NCBI GenBank assembly: GCA_965112735.1
Contig: OZ218957.1
Span: forward strand, 1,116,001-1,180,000
Length of the DNA stretch: 64,000 nt
Direction: 5' to 3'
Source: Phaeosaccion multiseriatum
Taxonomy: Eukaryota; Ochrophyta, other classes
The notes under the pieces were generated by a model. The model was not told the DNA's origin. It made no database searches and saw nothing but the letters and a program-made list of their open reading frames with translations. This document shows positions 10,601 to 19,122 of the stretch, in pieces. The number at the start of each line of letters is the position of its first letter. Within the stretch, counting starts at the first letter, position 1. Both the position numbers and the translations under genes were made by a program.

Positions 10601-11504
10601 TATCAGTGGTGAGCTTCCGGAAGGGCTGGCCACTATGCCTTCATTGACTGGGTCGATTGATTTGCAAGAAAATTCTCTTTCTGGATCTCTTCCTGTGGTC
10701 TACGCAAGCGCCCCTTTCTCCGAGCTCCGTTTAGACGGAAACTCCTTGGAGGGGCCTATCCCTGCGGCGTTTGGAAGCGCGCCTTTCTCCGAGCTCCGTT
10801 TGGACGGAAACCTTTTGGAAGGAGCCATCCCTATCGAGTGGTGCACCAGAACCGACATTGTACTCAGCTTGCAGAGGCTTTCTGCCCCAACCAATCGCTT
10901 GTGCATGCCCGACGGCTGTGGGGCCGATGATGTCGGTGGAGTTGGACGTGTCTGCTCGACGATTGCCCGCGACGTTGAGATTCTCTTGCAAGTCTACGAT
11001 GCTGCAGGAGGGGACGGATGGACTTCGTCTGGAGAGGACTGGGTGGAGCAGGGCTTCCCATGCCTCGCTGCTTGGAGTGGGGTGCAGTGTGCGTTTTTCA
11101 ACGGGCAGATTGGCAAGATAGACTTGTCTGTGCAGAACTTGGTGGGCACGCTCTCTGCAGTGGTGACGCCCCTTTTGCAGCTGGACACTCTGAAGGAGTT
11201 GGATTTGAGCGATAACAGTATCAGTGGTGAGCTTCCGGAAGAGCTGGCGAGTGCGCGTTGGACTGAGTTATATCTCGAAGAGAATATTGTGTCTGGACCC
11301 ATTCCTGCGGCGTTTGGAAGCGCGCCTTTCTCCGAGCTCCGTTTGGACGGAAACCTTTTGGAAGGAGCCATCCCTATCGAGTGGTGCACCAGAACCGACA
11401 TTGTACTCAGCTTGCAGAGGCTTTCTGCCCCAACCAATCGCTTGTGCATGCCCGACGGCTGTGGGGCAGATGATGTGGGCGGAGTCACCCAGGTCTGTGT
11501 GTAG
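4647..11504 (+). CDS. Secreted mosaic protein: Cys-rich modules, PLA2-like motif, TPEP linker, vWD domain, LRRs
   Basis: Ten exons join in phase to 1,873 residues: 4647-4883, 5015-5129, 5268-5372, 5453-5737, 5821-6383, 6699-7326, 7421-7468, 7621-7769, 7907-9370, 9477-11504. A signal peptide (LIHLLALAG) opens the protein. Three modules with cysteine spacing C-x3-C-x8-C-x5-C follow (residues ~88-147, 183-235, 289-345), separated by Pro/Thr linkers. Exons 7-8 hold CCEHDMCFF and a downstream Cys pattern resembling secreted phospholipase A2, one residue shorter than the normal CCxxHxxC. Residues ~919-1000 are TPEP repeats. A von Willebrand factor D domain starts at [16 protein letters not shown] (~1030). 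Plant-type LRRs ([17 protein letters not shown]) fill ~1300-1873. No transmembrane segment is seen, so it is probably wall or matrix protein. The exon 1 end is uncertain: an earlier donor at about 4727 is possible. It ends 55 bp from the convergent ARID gene. Confidence 0.85.
6384..6698 (+). other. Long intron of the secreted mosaic gene
   Basis: At 315 bp this is the longest intron in its gene. It starts with GTGAGTG, ends in TACTCCAG and holds a C-homopolymer near 6650. I see no gene inside it. Confidence 0.7.
8531..8770 (+). repeat. TPEP-coding 12-bp / 24-bp minisatellite
   Basis: About 18-20 tandem copies of a 12-base unit read as Thr-Pro-Glu-Pro, with synonymous third-base variants arranged in 24-bp pairs, then degenerating to [12 protein letters not shown]. 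It encodes the extended mucin-like linker before the vWD domain. The pairwise third-base pattern implies expansion in 24-bp or larger blocks. Confidence 0.92.
10138..11480 (+). repeat. Tandem duplication in LRR exon (618-bp offset plus partial third copy)
   Basis: Sequence around 10138-10625 recurs at 10756-11243 with an offset of 618 bp (206 codons, in frame) and only a few differences. A further partial copy of about 165 bp begins near 11307, 543 bp after its counterpart. The unit encodes several LRRs plus a Cys-containing cap segment ([15 protein letters not shown]). Near-identity points to a recent duplication or ongoing gene conversion. Confidence 0.92.
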
Positions 11505-11559
11505 ACCATCAGCAATAAATGTGGTTTCTCACATCATAATATTATTCATAGGTGTGATA

Positions 11560-13154
11560 CTATTTGTAGGCCTGGGCGAAGTAGGAGATGCCTTTGTGTG
11601 GTTGGTGTCGCGAAAGGCTTGTCAAGGCACTCGCAGCGCACTTCTTGGCGTCTATCCACTTTCTTTGAGAGGAGGCCTTTGATATAGCTGCCAGTGCTGG
11701 AATCAGTCGTGAGAAGGCGCCCGCTCGAGCGCACAATCTAATGATCGAGCCCAGGGGGAAGGCAAGGACGAGGAAGGCAGCGAGGTCAGCTTCGGAGGGA
11801 AAAGAAGGGGGGAAGGCAGCTTCTCCTGTGCCGTGCTCCACTTACCTGCCGTCATGCTCAAAGAGAAGTGACAACAGCTCGAGGCTGGCCTCTCGGACGT
11901 CGCTGTCACAAGTAACATGTGATGTTGGGAGAGGTAGTTTGTTTCGCTCTAACCAAGAACTGGAACAGCTTGCAGCTTCATCTGTCAGCAGCGCTCCCCA
12001 GCCATCCTGAGGAAGAGAGAGTAGCTCCACTAGTCTGTGCAGCAGCTGGTCTGAGATATGGCAGAACACCTGACGCTGCGAAACAACAAAATGAAAGGAC
12101 AAACGGATGAATGCGAGTGAGCTCGACGCATCAATCGGGGCTCCTCACTTCCCGCTTCGCAAAACTCACCCTGTTGACCTCAACTTGAGCCAGTCGCTGC
12201 AAGAGATCCAGTCCTTTCAAGACCCAAATCCTGTCTTCCGACAAGACAAGTTGCTGGAGAATGGGGAATATCATGACAACCACACCCACGTACTCCAAAG
12301 CGGACGCCGTCTCAACCTTCAGAGGATAATCAGATGGGGTTGGAAATGGTTCGTCAAGGTTACTCGTGTACCCACACCACCGACACGTGTGTCTCCATCT
12401 CCAACTGACTCACTTGCTTGATCTTGGTTTCTGCCCAGACATGGGCTGGGGCGAGAGAGCCCAAGCTGTCCTCCATCCAGCCGTCGTTTTCATCAAGGTC
12501 TGTTTTGCGCAAGCCCAGCACATCTAGATGCTTGTGGACATGGGTGAGGATATCCGCGCACAGGGCTCCCGCCTCCAAGAGTGCCTCGTCTCTGCAGGCC
12601 CTCCGGCTCACACACGCAGCCAAAAATATCGTGTACACATGGCCCAAGATGCGCGTGCTGTGTGCGATGGGTCGCTCGTTGCGTACCACGAAGGATGCAT
12701 TTCGAAGAGCGAGCAGAATGCAAAGCAGAAGGTCGTCCTGCCCATGATGTCTATCACGGCCGACCCAGAAATGAAGGTCACTCTCTAATTCTGTGAGATC
12801 TACCTCCCACAGCCCAGCCATGTTGCTCTCTGGGCCACCGCTGACAGCTTCATCGTGTCGCCTTTTCCGGCTGCTCTTCCCCGCCATACAGCTCTTCAGT
12901 CTCTTCTCGCCCAGAGATGTGAGGAGCGAACGTGACGCAGTCAAGCGATCTAACAGATCGCAGATGGACTCGAGGAGATCTGGTGTATCTGTGAAGCAAA
13001 AGTCACGATTGGTGTCCGCGGTGAAACGCATCATGCTGTTTACTGCCTGTTCGGACGCGAGGGTGTAGAGGTGGTTGGTCCCCATGGCTTAGGGCGGGGA
13101 TGCATATCAAGCATCAACAATAACAACAACAATGCATGTCAAGCAACAACAAAA

Positions 13155-13190
<36 letters not shown>

Positions 13191-14370
13191 GAAGAAGAAG
13201 AAGGTACACTCTTACTTGTAAAACGCGGGGCATGTCGTGGCTCCGGATGGCGGCAGGCATATCAGCTTGCGACAAGGGTTCCCTTTCGCGTTGTTGAGCC
13301 TCCTCGTGCGGCCTGCTGCTTTCAAAAGAAGACATGTGCTGTGGCCTTCCGCTGGTGTGCAGCATGGGTGGAGCCTCAGCTGCATCATCTCGATGCATAA
13401 ACTGGTTGGGTATCGCGGCAGGATATATCCCCCCCTTTCTCCTGCCACCCTGCTGCTGCTCTTGCAATTGTTGTAGGTGCTGCTGCTGCTGTTGCTGGTG
13501 TAGCTGCAGCTGCTGCTGTTGCTGTTGTTGTTGCTGCTGCTCCCTCTCCAGCTGTTGCTGTTGCCGTTGCTGCTGCAGTAGCAGCTGCTGCTGTTGCTGC
13601 TGCCGCTGCTGCTTCTCCCTTTCCAGCTGCTGCTGCCGCTGCTGCTGCTCCCTTTCCAGCTGCCGCTGCCGTTGCTGCAGCTGCTGTTGCTGCTGTTGCT
13701 GCTCCCTTTCCAGCTGCTGCCGCCGTTGCTGCTGCTGCTGCTGTTGTTGTTGTTGCTGCTGCTGCTGCCGCTGCTGCTGCTGCCGCTGAGCAAGAGCCTG
13801 ATCCTGAGACTCCTTGCCTGAGGTAGGTTGGAGGAGTCCGGGGGCAGGCAGCTCCACATCCTTGTTGAACACTTCCTTCTGCTCGAAGGCGAAGAGATAT
13901 CTCCGATAGTGCACCTCCAGAACATTGCCTGCATGACTGTGGCTCCGAGGAATACCCATGGCTGTGGCCACTGACGTCCAGCGCTTTTCCCTCTCCACCT
14001 TTTCACTTCCTCCCCGGTACTGCACCTCGTTGTAGAGGGAGCAGAGGTCCAAAGGCTTGCCCACCAATATCGGAACCTGAGAAGTGGGCAGCAGCAGTCA
14101 GCGGGACTCGGTACTCCTCCCTCCCCTCCCCGCTTTTCTCTGACTGACCTTTGTAATGCTCTCTCCCCGCGACTGCCAAAAGGAGGTCACTCTTGACAAG
14201 AGTTCGGCATGCTTGTGGTTCTTGGCCTCATTATACATGGCCACCAAGTCCGAATACGGGGCTTTAAGGGAGTCCGCCATGACGAAATCCCACAGCTGCT
14301 GACTAAACAGAGGCTCTCTTTTGGTCCGGTCAAGACGCCGAGGGAGCCGTCTCCGGACAAATGTTGACAT
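11560..14370 (-). CDS. ARID1/BAF250-like SWI/SNF subunit with polyglutamine tract
   Basis: Predicted 756-residue ARID-domain subunit of a SWI/SNF chromatin-remodelling complex. Exons from the 5' end: 14370-14149, 14076-13216, 13046-12414, 12316-12170, 12075-11846, 11737-11560. The ARID DNA-binding domain spans ~57-136 (LLSRVTSFWQSRG, VGKPLDLCSLYNEV, GGSEKVEREKRWTSVATAMG, VLEVHYRRYLFAFEQ). Residues ~170-290 are polyglutamine broken by LERE blocks. The C-terminal half resembles the BAF250/ARID1 C-terminal helical repeat domain (LLLCILLALRNASFVVRNE; DVREASLELLSLL). The acceptor at 13047 is the only canonical one near the intron end that keeps phase; a CTAAG just upstream would break the frame, so this junction is the weakest part of the model. 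The start codon lies 43 bp from that of URB2 on the other strand. Confidence 0.85.
13115..13203. repeat. AAC/AAG trinucleotide microsatellite in ARID intron 2
   Basis: Runs of AAC followed by AAG on the plus strand (GTT and CTT in the sense strand of the ARID gene) fill most of the intron. On the sense strand the GTT/CTT run also supplies pyrimidine-rich sequence before the acceptor. Confidence 0.85.
13440..13796 (-). repeat. CAG/CAA polyglutamine tract in the ARID gene
   Basis: Roughly 120 codons, mostly Gln, in which the block LEREQQ recurs at least four times. CAG and CAA codons are mixed, which makes a pure slippage origin for the whole tract less likely than duplication of blocks. Confidence 0.9.
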
Positions 14371-14413
14371 ATTCTCCCCTCTTCCCTACTTGAGTGACCG
14401 AGCCGCTGGTGTG
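14371..14413. promoter_or_regulatory. Ultra-short divergent spacer between ARID1-like and URB2 start codons
   Basis: Only 43 bp separate the two divergent ATG codons. The promoter elements and 5' leaders must therefore overlap each other or the facing coding sequence, unless translation starts further inside one of the genes. Confidence 0.6.
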
Positions 14414-17400
14414 ATGGCGTCTTCCGCTGCCGCTGCGGACGGTCTCGAGGCCTTGCAGCAGCAGCTGGTGCATTTTCGTTCGCACCAGGGGCAGAAGGAG
14501 AGTAGGAAGACAGCCCAAGCAGGACGGGGCGGGCCGAAGGATTCGATCAGCGAGCAGCTGTCGCTGGCCACAGAGCTTCTGCAAAGAGTGCATGAGGTCG
14601 GAGAGGGGATTATGCTTTCTTACGCGGTGTTGGACGCCCTTCTTCAGTGGTGTCTTCGCCTCGTCGCGAGGACTGGAGGCGGTCAGGGGGGAAAGGCCGA
14701 TGCGGCAGAGAGGAGGGTGCTCAGCGACAAGAGGTTCTGGCTGGTTCTTGCGGATGGATTGCGCGGGGGCAGGCTTCTGGTGGCTCAAAACTCCGTGCTG
14801 GCCATATTGCAAGTGGCATCGACTCAGCTGCGAGACAGCGTGGGGACTGAAGAGAACCTTCTGATGATGAAAGAGGCCGTGCGGTGTGTGGATGCGCTGA
14901 GTGTTGTGGCGACATCGACCACCGCGGGCCGATTGAGGCTAAGCTTGGACGCATATCGTCCATTTTTGCTGGCGGAGCTGCGGCTGTTCATGCAGGAGGC
15001 TTCGGGGGGGACGGGCGGCGGCAGCGGCAGTGTACAGACAGACAAGGCACCTTGCGAAGTGTTCCGTCAGCAAATGGTCACCGCGCTCTTGCGCATCTTC
15101 CGCACTTTGCAACGTCACCAGCCCAACCAGAGGAACGTGTTTACGCAAATGTGCCAGCATACGCTCGGGCCCCTTGTTCAGCTCAACGCCGTGTGCACTT
15201 CTCGGCCGTGGCTGAAGAGTCTGAGGGCCGAGGCAGGGGGCGTGCTCTGGGATGCAATTTTTGGTGCCGCGCACATTGAAGGCTACAAGTCTGTGTTCGC
15301 AGTGACAGCTGAAGCCGAAGCCCGTGTCGCGAAAGTAGGAGGTGACCGGCAGTCACGAAAGCGACCACGGCAACAGAAGGCCTGCTACCAACAGCAGCTA
15401 TTTGATCGACTGCATGAGCTCATATCAGGCGAATGTGAGAAAGGGGACGCACCCTCAACCGGGGCAGACGAGCTTGCTGCTTATTTGTCAGGACTTCCCA
15501 TGCTGTTCCGTGGCTTCGCACAGCGCGCAATCAGCCACAGATGGACAGACACGAAGCCACTCTTCTCAATGTGGGAAATGCTTTCGAAGCTCTTTCTCTC
15601 CGCGTGTGACGCCACAGACTCGGTGCATGTGCAGGTGGGGAGCTTGTTGCTTACGTCCCTTGAGGACCACAACGTGTACGGGGTCAGCGAGGATGTGAGT
15701 GGGACACAGCTAGCATTCTGCGCGACTTTTGCCCAATTCCTTGTTGACGGAGGCAGCAGCGAGGAGTGTCGCATTTCTGGAGCAGCTCCCCTGAGGACAG
15801 CGTACTGTGCTGCGTTCTCTTCTCTGGTCAATCTGAACTACCTCACGCTGCACGATCGCCTGCATTCTCTGCTGGCCACTCTCTCCAGCTGGTGCGCTTT
15901 TGAACAAGGCAATACGGTCAAACCCCTGCTGCTCCACCTCATTGAGACGTACCGCCGATTGCGGCAAATGCAGCATTTGGTGGGGGCACTTATGCAGCCC
16001 TCCGTCACTAGGCACTTGCAGGTCGGATCCGATGAAGGGCTCTCGGCTGCGTTTTCGCTCGCCTTTCAGGTCCTTCCAGAGGGACAGATTTCTGAGCTGT
16101 GGACGGTCTTTGCTTCGGAACTGGCGGGGGGCGGCGTGGGGGGGGAGGAAGCACAGCACTCTATTTTACGAGTCGAGCTGCTGTTCAAGTGTTTCATCAA
16201 GAATGTCCGGGTGACGACTCGGACTTTCGGAGTGGTGAGCAAACTATGTGCATCATTCCTGGCTTCCGGTGCATGCCTCTCTCTCGAGGCCTTGCTAGAT
16301 CTCGAGTCCGCCCCTCTGACTGTGATGGTTGCATGGCTCGACCTTCACAGCTGGCTGCTAAACTTGGAGACTCGCTGTCGCTTTTGGAGCAATGAGGATC
16401 AGGGGGGCGCATGCGGGGGGGAGTCTCCCACGCTTTTTTACCGGCTACGGCAAAAGTGTGTGCAGGAACGCCCAGCTACGGCTGAACAGACATATCTCCT
16501 GAACCGTGCGCTTCAGCAAATTGCCCTTCACCGCCTGCAGAAGATTCAGGGGGTGCTCGCAATAGCAGTGGACATGGACGCAGCAGGAAGAGCAATGCTG
16601 AACGGAGAAGCCAAGGGCTTCACTACCTTCATCTTTGAGCATGCTGGAAGCTCGGATGCCTCCTTCTTGGATCTATTGCCCCATTTGCCGGCGTGGGTGG
16701 AGTACGCCTCGAGTGCAGCGGTGCAGTCTTTTGTAGAGTGGGTGGTGCAGTCGGTCACGAACCCTGCAGGCGCTGGCTCAGAGAGTGCAAAGCGTGTGAG
16801 TCAGCTGCTTTCAGATGCTTCAGTCCTTGAAATTGAGCAGGTGGCGAATGAGGTGCTTTTGACTGTCCTGCGGTGCCTCTATGCTGCTAGTGGGATGGGC
16901 CTACTTGGCGAAGTTCAAGGCTTGGAGTCGGAGGCAGTGCTGCTCCTCATGGTGCAGAAGCGGCAGCAAGCCGGCGTTTGTGACAGTGATCGCGTGGTGA
17001 ATTTATTGCACTTGCTGGCGGCTTGCTCTCCTGAGTACTTTAGGCAAGAGGATGCTACGGATGCAGTTGCGGCCGCTGGCGTTTTGGACAACGTCTTTGT
17101 GGAGCACTACCTTGCCAGAAAGAGTAACAGCCAGTGCGCTTTGAAGGTGCTGGCCGCCCTGCGTTCGTTTTGTGCGAGATGGGGCCTCGAGACCACGAGT
17201 CGGAGCTTCCTGTACCACCAAGTGAAGAAAGTGTGTGATCTGTCTCCGCTTCTGGATATTACGCTTGCGCAAGGAGGCGATGAAGCTCTGCGTTCCGTCA
17301 ACGAAAACTTGATTCTCTCGACGGAAAGCTTGTTGCGCACGCTAGGCCGGCAGGTGGTCTTGTGGCAGGGAGATGCTCTGCGCGAGGCACTATCGGATGC

Positions 17401-18763
17401 CGTTTCCCGCCTCTGCTGTGCCAATGGTGGCGACGTCAACGACGCCCTGCTACACGGTATAGTGAGTGGGCTTTGCGACGGTTACGCCTTCTCGTCCGAA
17501 ACTCCTCTGTGGGGTGTGCCTAGGATAGCGGCAATGTTGCCAAAGTGTTTGCAAGGACGAGACCAAGGTTCTTCGACGAGTAGCAGCAGCAGCAGGGCCG
17601 CATCGCTTCGCCTGACGACCCGGATCTTGTCTCTTTGGAAAATGGCCCCCTCTCTAGCCGAGCAAGTCTTCTCTGGGGTAGACATGGACTTGTGGTTGCA
17701 GGTGCACATTCAGCACCTGGCACTTCTGCTCCCTATGCACCCAGAGGGAGGCGAGCTTCTGGCCACTGCGTTCACCTGTCTAGGGGACGCGTGTGAGCGC
17801 AGGGGTGCTTTCAAAGAGGCCATGACGAGCCTGTTCTCCGAAGGGGTGGTCTTGCTAGCGCTGGAGCCGAGGAGGGCTTTATCCATTTCGACTGCTGTGT
17901 GCGCACTAACTCGGAGCGTGGCTGGAAGTGAGGAAGGCTGTGGTTTGCTACTAGCTTACCTCCTCGAGCGCATTCGCATGGGCACTTGCACTGCTCCTTT
18001 CGATTCGGCGTGTGCGGCTGCCTTGATGTACATAGGACTTGTTGTTTCCAGCGGGAGGGGGGCAGCCTTCACGTCAGCTCTGTGCGCCTGCGCACAGGAG
18101 CTTGTCTCCGCGCTCAGCACAGCGCTGTGTCTAGCGGCCGCAGGTGGGCACAGCGCGATTGTCCTTCAGGCTTTGGTCGCTTTGGAGACTGTGCTGGCGC
18201 GACAGAGCTTTTCTGGACTGCGAGCGCGAGACGTGGCCGTTGTCATCAGTTCTCTTCAACCCGCTGTGCATTTGCTAGAGGACGAAGCGTGGGCGTCACA
18301 GGGCCTCGGCGTGATGTGTCGCCTCGTGTCAGCGCTCTTGAAGCACTATCCTCGGAAGGCGTACAAGTGCGCCTCACCCCTGACTTCAACGTGTCGCCTC
18401 CTGCTTCGCGCTTGTGTAAGGGCTTCTGCCAAAGCGCCTGGTGACACTCCTCTGGGAGACGTGGAAAACCCGGCCAAAAGTCTCGGCCGTCTGCTGCAGC
18501 GTATGGCCGACCACGTCGATGTACTTAGGCGGTACACTCCGTACCTGCTTGTTGAGTTCATCGGGTTGCAGAGAGAGGCCACGTTTTCCATGCCAGCGAC
18601 GGTGAAGGCTGAGTTGATGGGAGGGGTCTTTGCGCTGGTGGACACCTTGTCTAGCTTTGAGATCCAGCATTTGAACGGATTGCTGGGCCCTGCAGAGCGA
18701 GTGCTTTTCCAGCATGTCTATGCGGATTTCCAGCGCTCGTTCAAGTACAAAGGTCGGGTTTAA
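14414..18763 (+). CDS. URB2: URB2/NPA2 nucleolar 60S ribosome-biogenesis protein
   Basis: One uninterrupted frame of 1,449 residues, intronless although every other complete gene here is split. The C-terminus (ERVLFQHVYADFQRSFKYKG) matches the diagnostic ending of the Urb2/Npa2 family, which acts in early 27S pre-rRNA processing in the nucleolus. The rest is an all-helical HEAT-like protein with long Leu/Ala-rich helices, consistent with the family's usual length (about 1,200-1,500). I chose the ATG at 14414, directly followed by MASSAAAADGLEALQQQ; the frame is open for another 90 bp upstream but has no better start. The N-terminal two thirds are poorly conserved in this family, so the call rests mainly on the C-terminus and architecture. 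Confidence 0.85.
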   Translation: MASSAAAADGLEALQQQLVHFRSHQGQKESRKTAQAGRGGPKDSISEQLSLATELLQRVHEVGEGIMLSYAVLDALLQWCLRLVARTGGGQGGKADAAERRVLSDKRFWLVLADGLRGGRLLVAQNSVLAILQVASTQLRDSVGTEENLLMMKEAVRCVDALSVVATSTTAGRLRLSLDAYRPFLLAELRLFMQEASGGTGGGSGSVQTDKAPCEVFRQQMVTALLRIFRTLQRHQPNQRNVFTQMCQHTLGPLVQLNAVCTSRPWLKSLRAEAGGVLWDAIFGAAHIEGYKSVFAVTAEAEARVAKVGGDRQSRKRPRQQKACYQQQLFDRLHELISGECEKGDAPSTGADELAAYLSGLPMLFRGFAQRAISHRWTDTKPLFSMWEMLSKLFLSACDATDSVHVQVGSLLLTSLEDHNVYGVSEDVSGTQLAFCATFAQFLVDGGSSEECRISGAAPLRTAYCAAFSSLVNLNYLTLHDRLHSLLATLSSWCAFEQGNTVKPLLLHLIETYRRLRQMQHLVGALMQPSVTRHLQVGSDEGLSAAFSLAFQVLPEGQISELWTVFASELAGGGVGGEEAQHSILRVELLFKCFIKNVRVTTRTFGVVSKLCASFLASGACLSLEALLDLESAPLTVMVAWLDLHSWLLNLETRCRFWSNEDQGGACGGESPTLFYRLRQKCVQERPATAEQTYLLNRALQQIALHRLQKIQGVLAIAVDMDAAGRAMLNGEAKGFTTFIFEHAGSSDASFLDLLPHLPAWVEYASSAAVQSFVEWVVQSVTNPAGAGSESAKRVSQLLSDASVLEIEQVANEVLLTVLRCLYAASGMGLLGEVQGLESEAVLLLMVQKRQQAGVCDSDRVVNLLHLLAACSPEYFRQEDATDAVAAAGVLDNVFVEHYLARKSNSQCALKVLAALRSFCARWGLETTSRSFLYHQVKKVCDLSPLLDITLAQGGDEALRSVNENLILSTESLLRTLGRQVVLWQGDALREALSDAVSRLCCANGGDVNDALLHGIVSGLCDGYAFSSETPLWGVPRIAAMLPKCLQGRDQGSSTSSSSSRAASLRLTTRILSLWKMAPSLAEQVFSGVDMDLWLQVHIQHLALLLPMHPEGGELLATAFTCLGDACERRGAFKEAMTSLFSEGVVLLALEPRRALSISTAVCALTRSVAGSEEGCGLLLAYLLERIRMGTCTAPFDSACAAALMYIGLVVSSGRGAAFTSALCACAQELVSALSTALCLAAAGGHSAIVLQALVALETVLARQSFSGLRARDVAVVISSLQPAVHLLEDEAWASQGLGVMCRLVSALLKHYPRKAYKCASPLTSTCRLLLRACVRASAKAPGDTPLGDVENPAKSLGRLLQRMADHVDVLRRYTPYLLVEFIGLQREATFSMPATVKAELMGGVFALVDTLSSFEIQHLNGLLGPAERVLFQHVYADFQRSFKYKGRV

Positions 18764-19122
18764 GATTGGGTCTGTATATGCTAATGTATGTAATGTATGT
18801 ACAAATACCTATGGAAGGGATTCGTTTGCGACCCTACTGGCTGTGGTTTCCACCGGTCCTCTCCTTCTCTAAACTTTCTTTGTACCCACCGAATGCTATC
18901 ACGTTGCATGGGGCCAGCCGCTCAAGGGGGCACAGCCCGTAAGTGCAAGCGCAGCGCGCCTAACATGAACAATGACTGGTCACAGAGGACTGCATCGCGA
19001 CAAGCCAGTCCTGGAGGGTCCTTCGTCTTCTCCAACACACCGCACGGCCCCTAGAGAGTAGCTAGCCCTCCTTCACGTGCCCTCTCCTAGAATCAGTCCA
19101 AGACCCAACCCCACCCCGGTCG
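18764..19122. other. Convergent intergenic region after URB2
   Basis: These 359 bp lie between two stop codons. There is a short AT-rich GTATATGCTAATGTATGTAATG stretch just after the URB2 stop, a candidate 3'-end signal region. I see no gene. Confidence 0.5.

Noticed and set aside
12414-13087. Acceptor CTAAG at 13088 for ARID exon 3
   Set aside because: It leaves the exon out of phase with every plausible donor; the CAG ending at 13047 restores phase with a canonical GT donor.
13334-13821. Plus-strand Cys/Leu-rich frames opposite the polyglutamine tract
   Set aside because: They are antisense of CAG/CAA repeats; the sense strand carries the ARID gene with consistent splicing.
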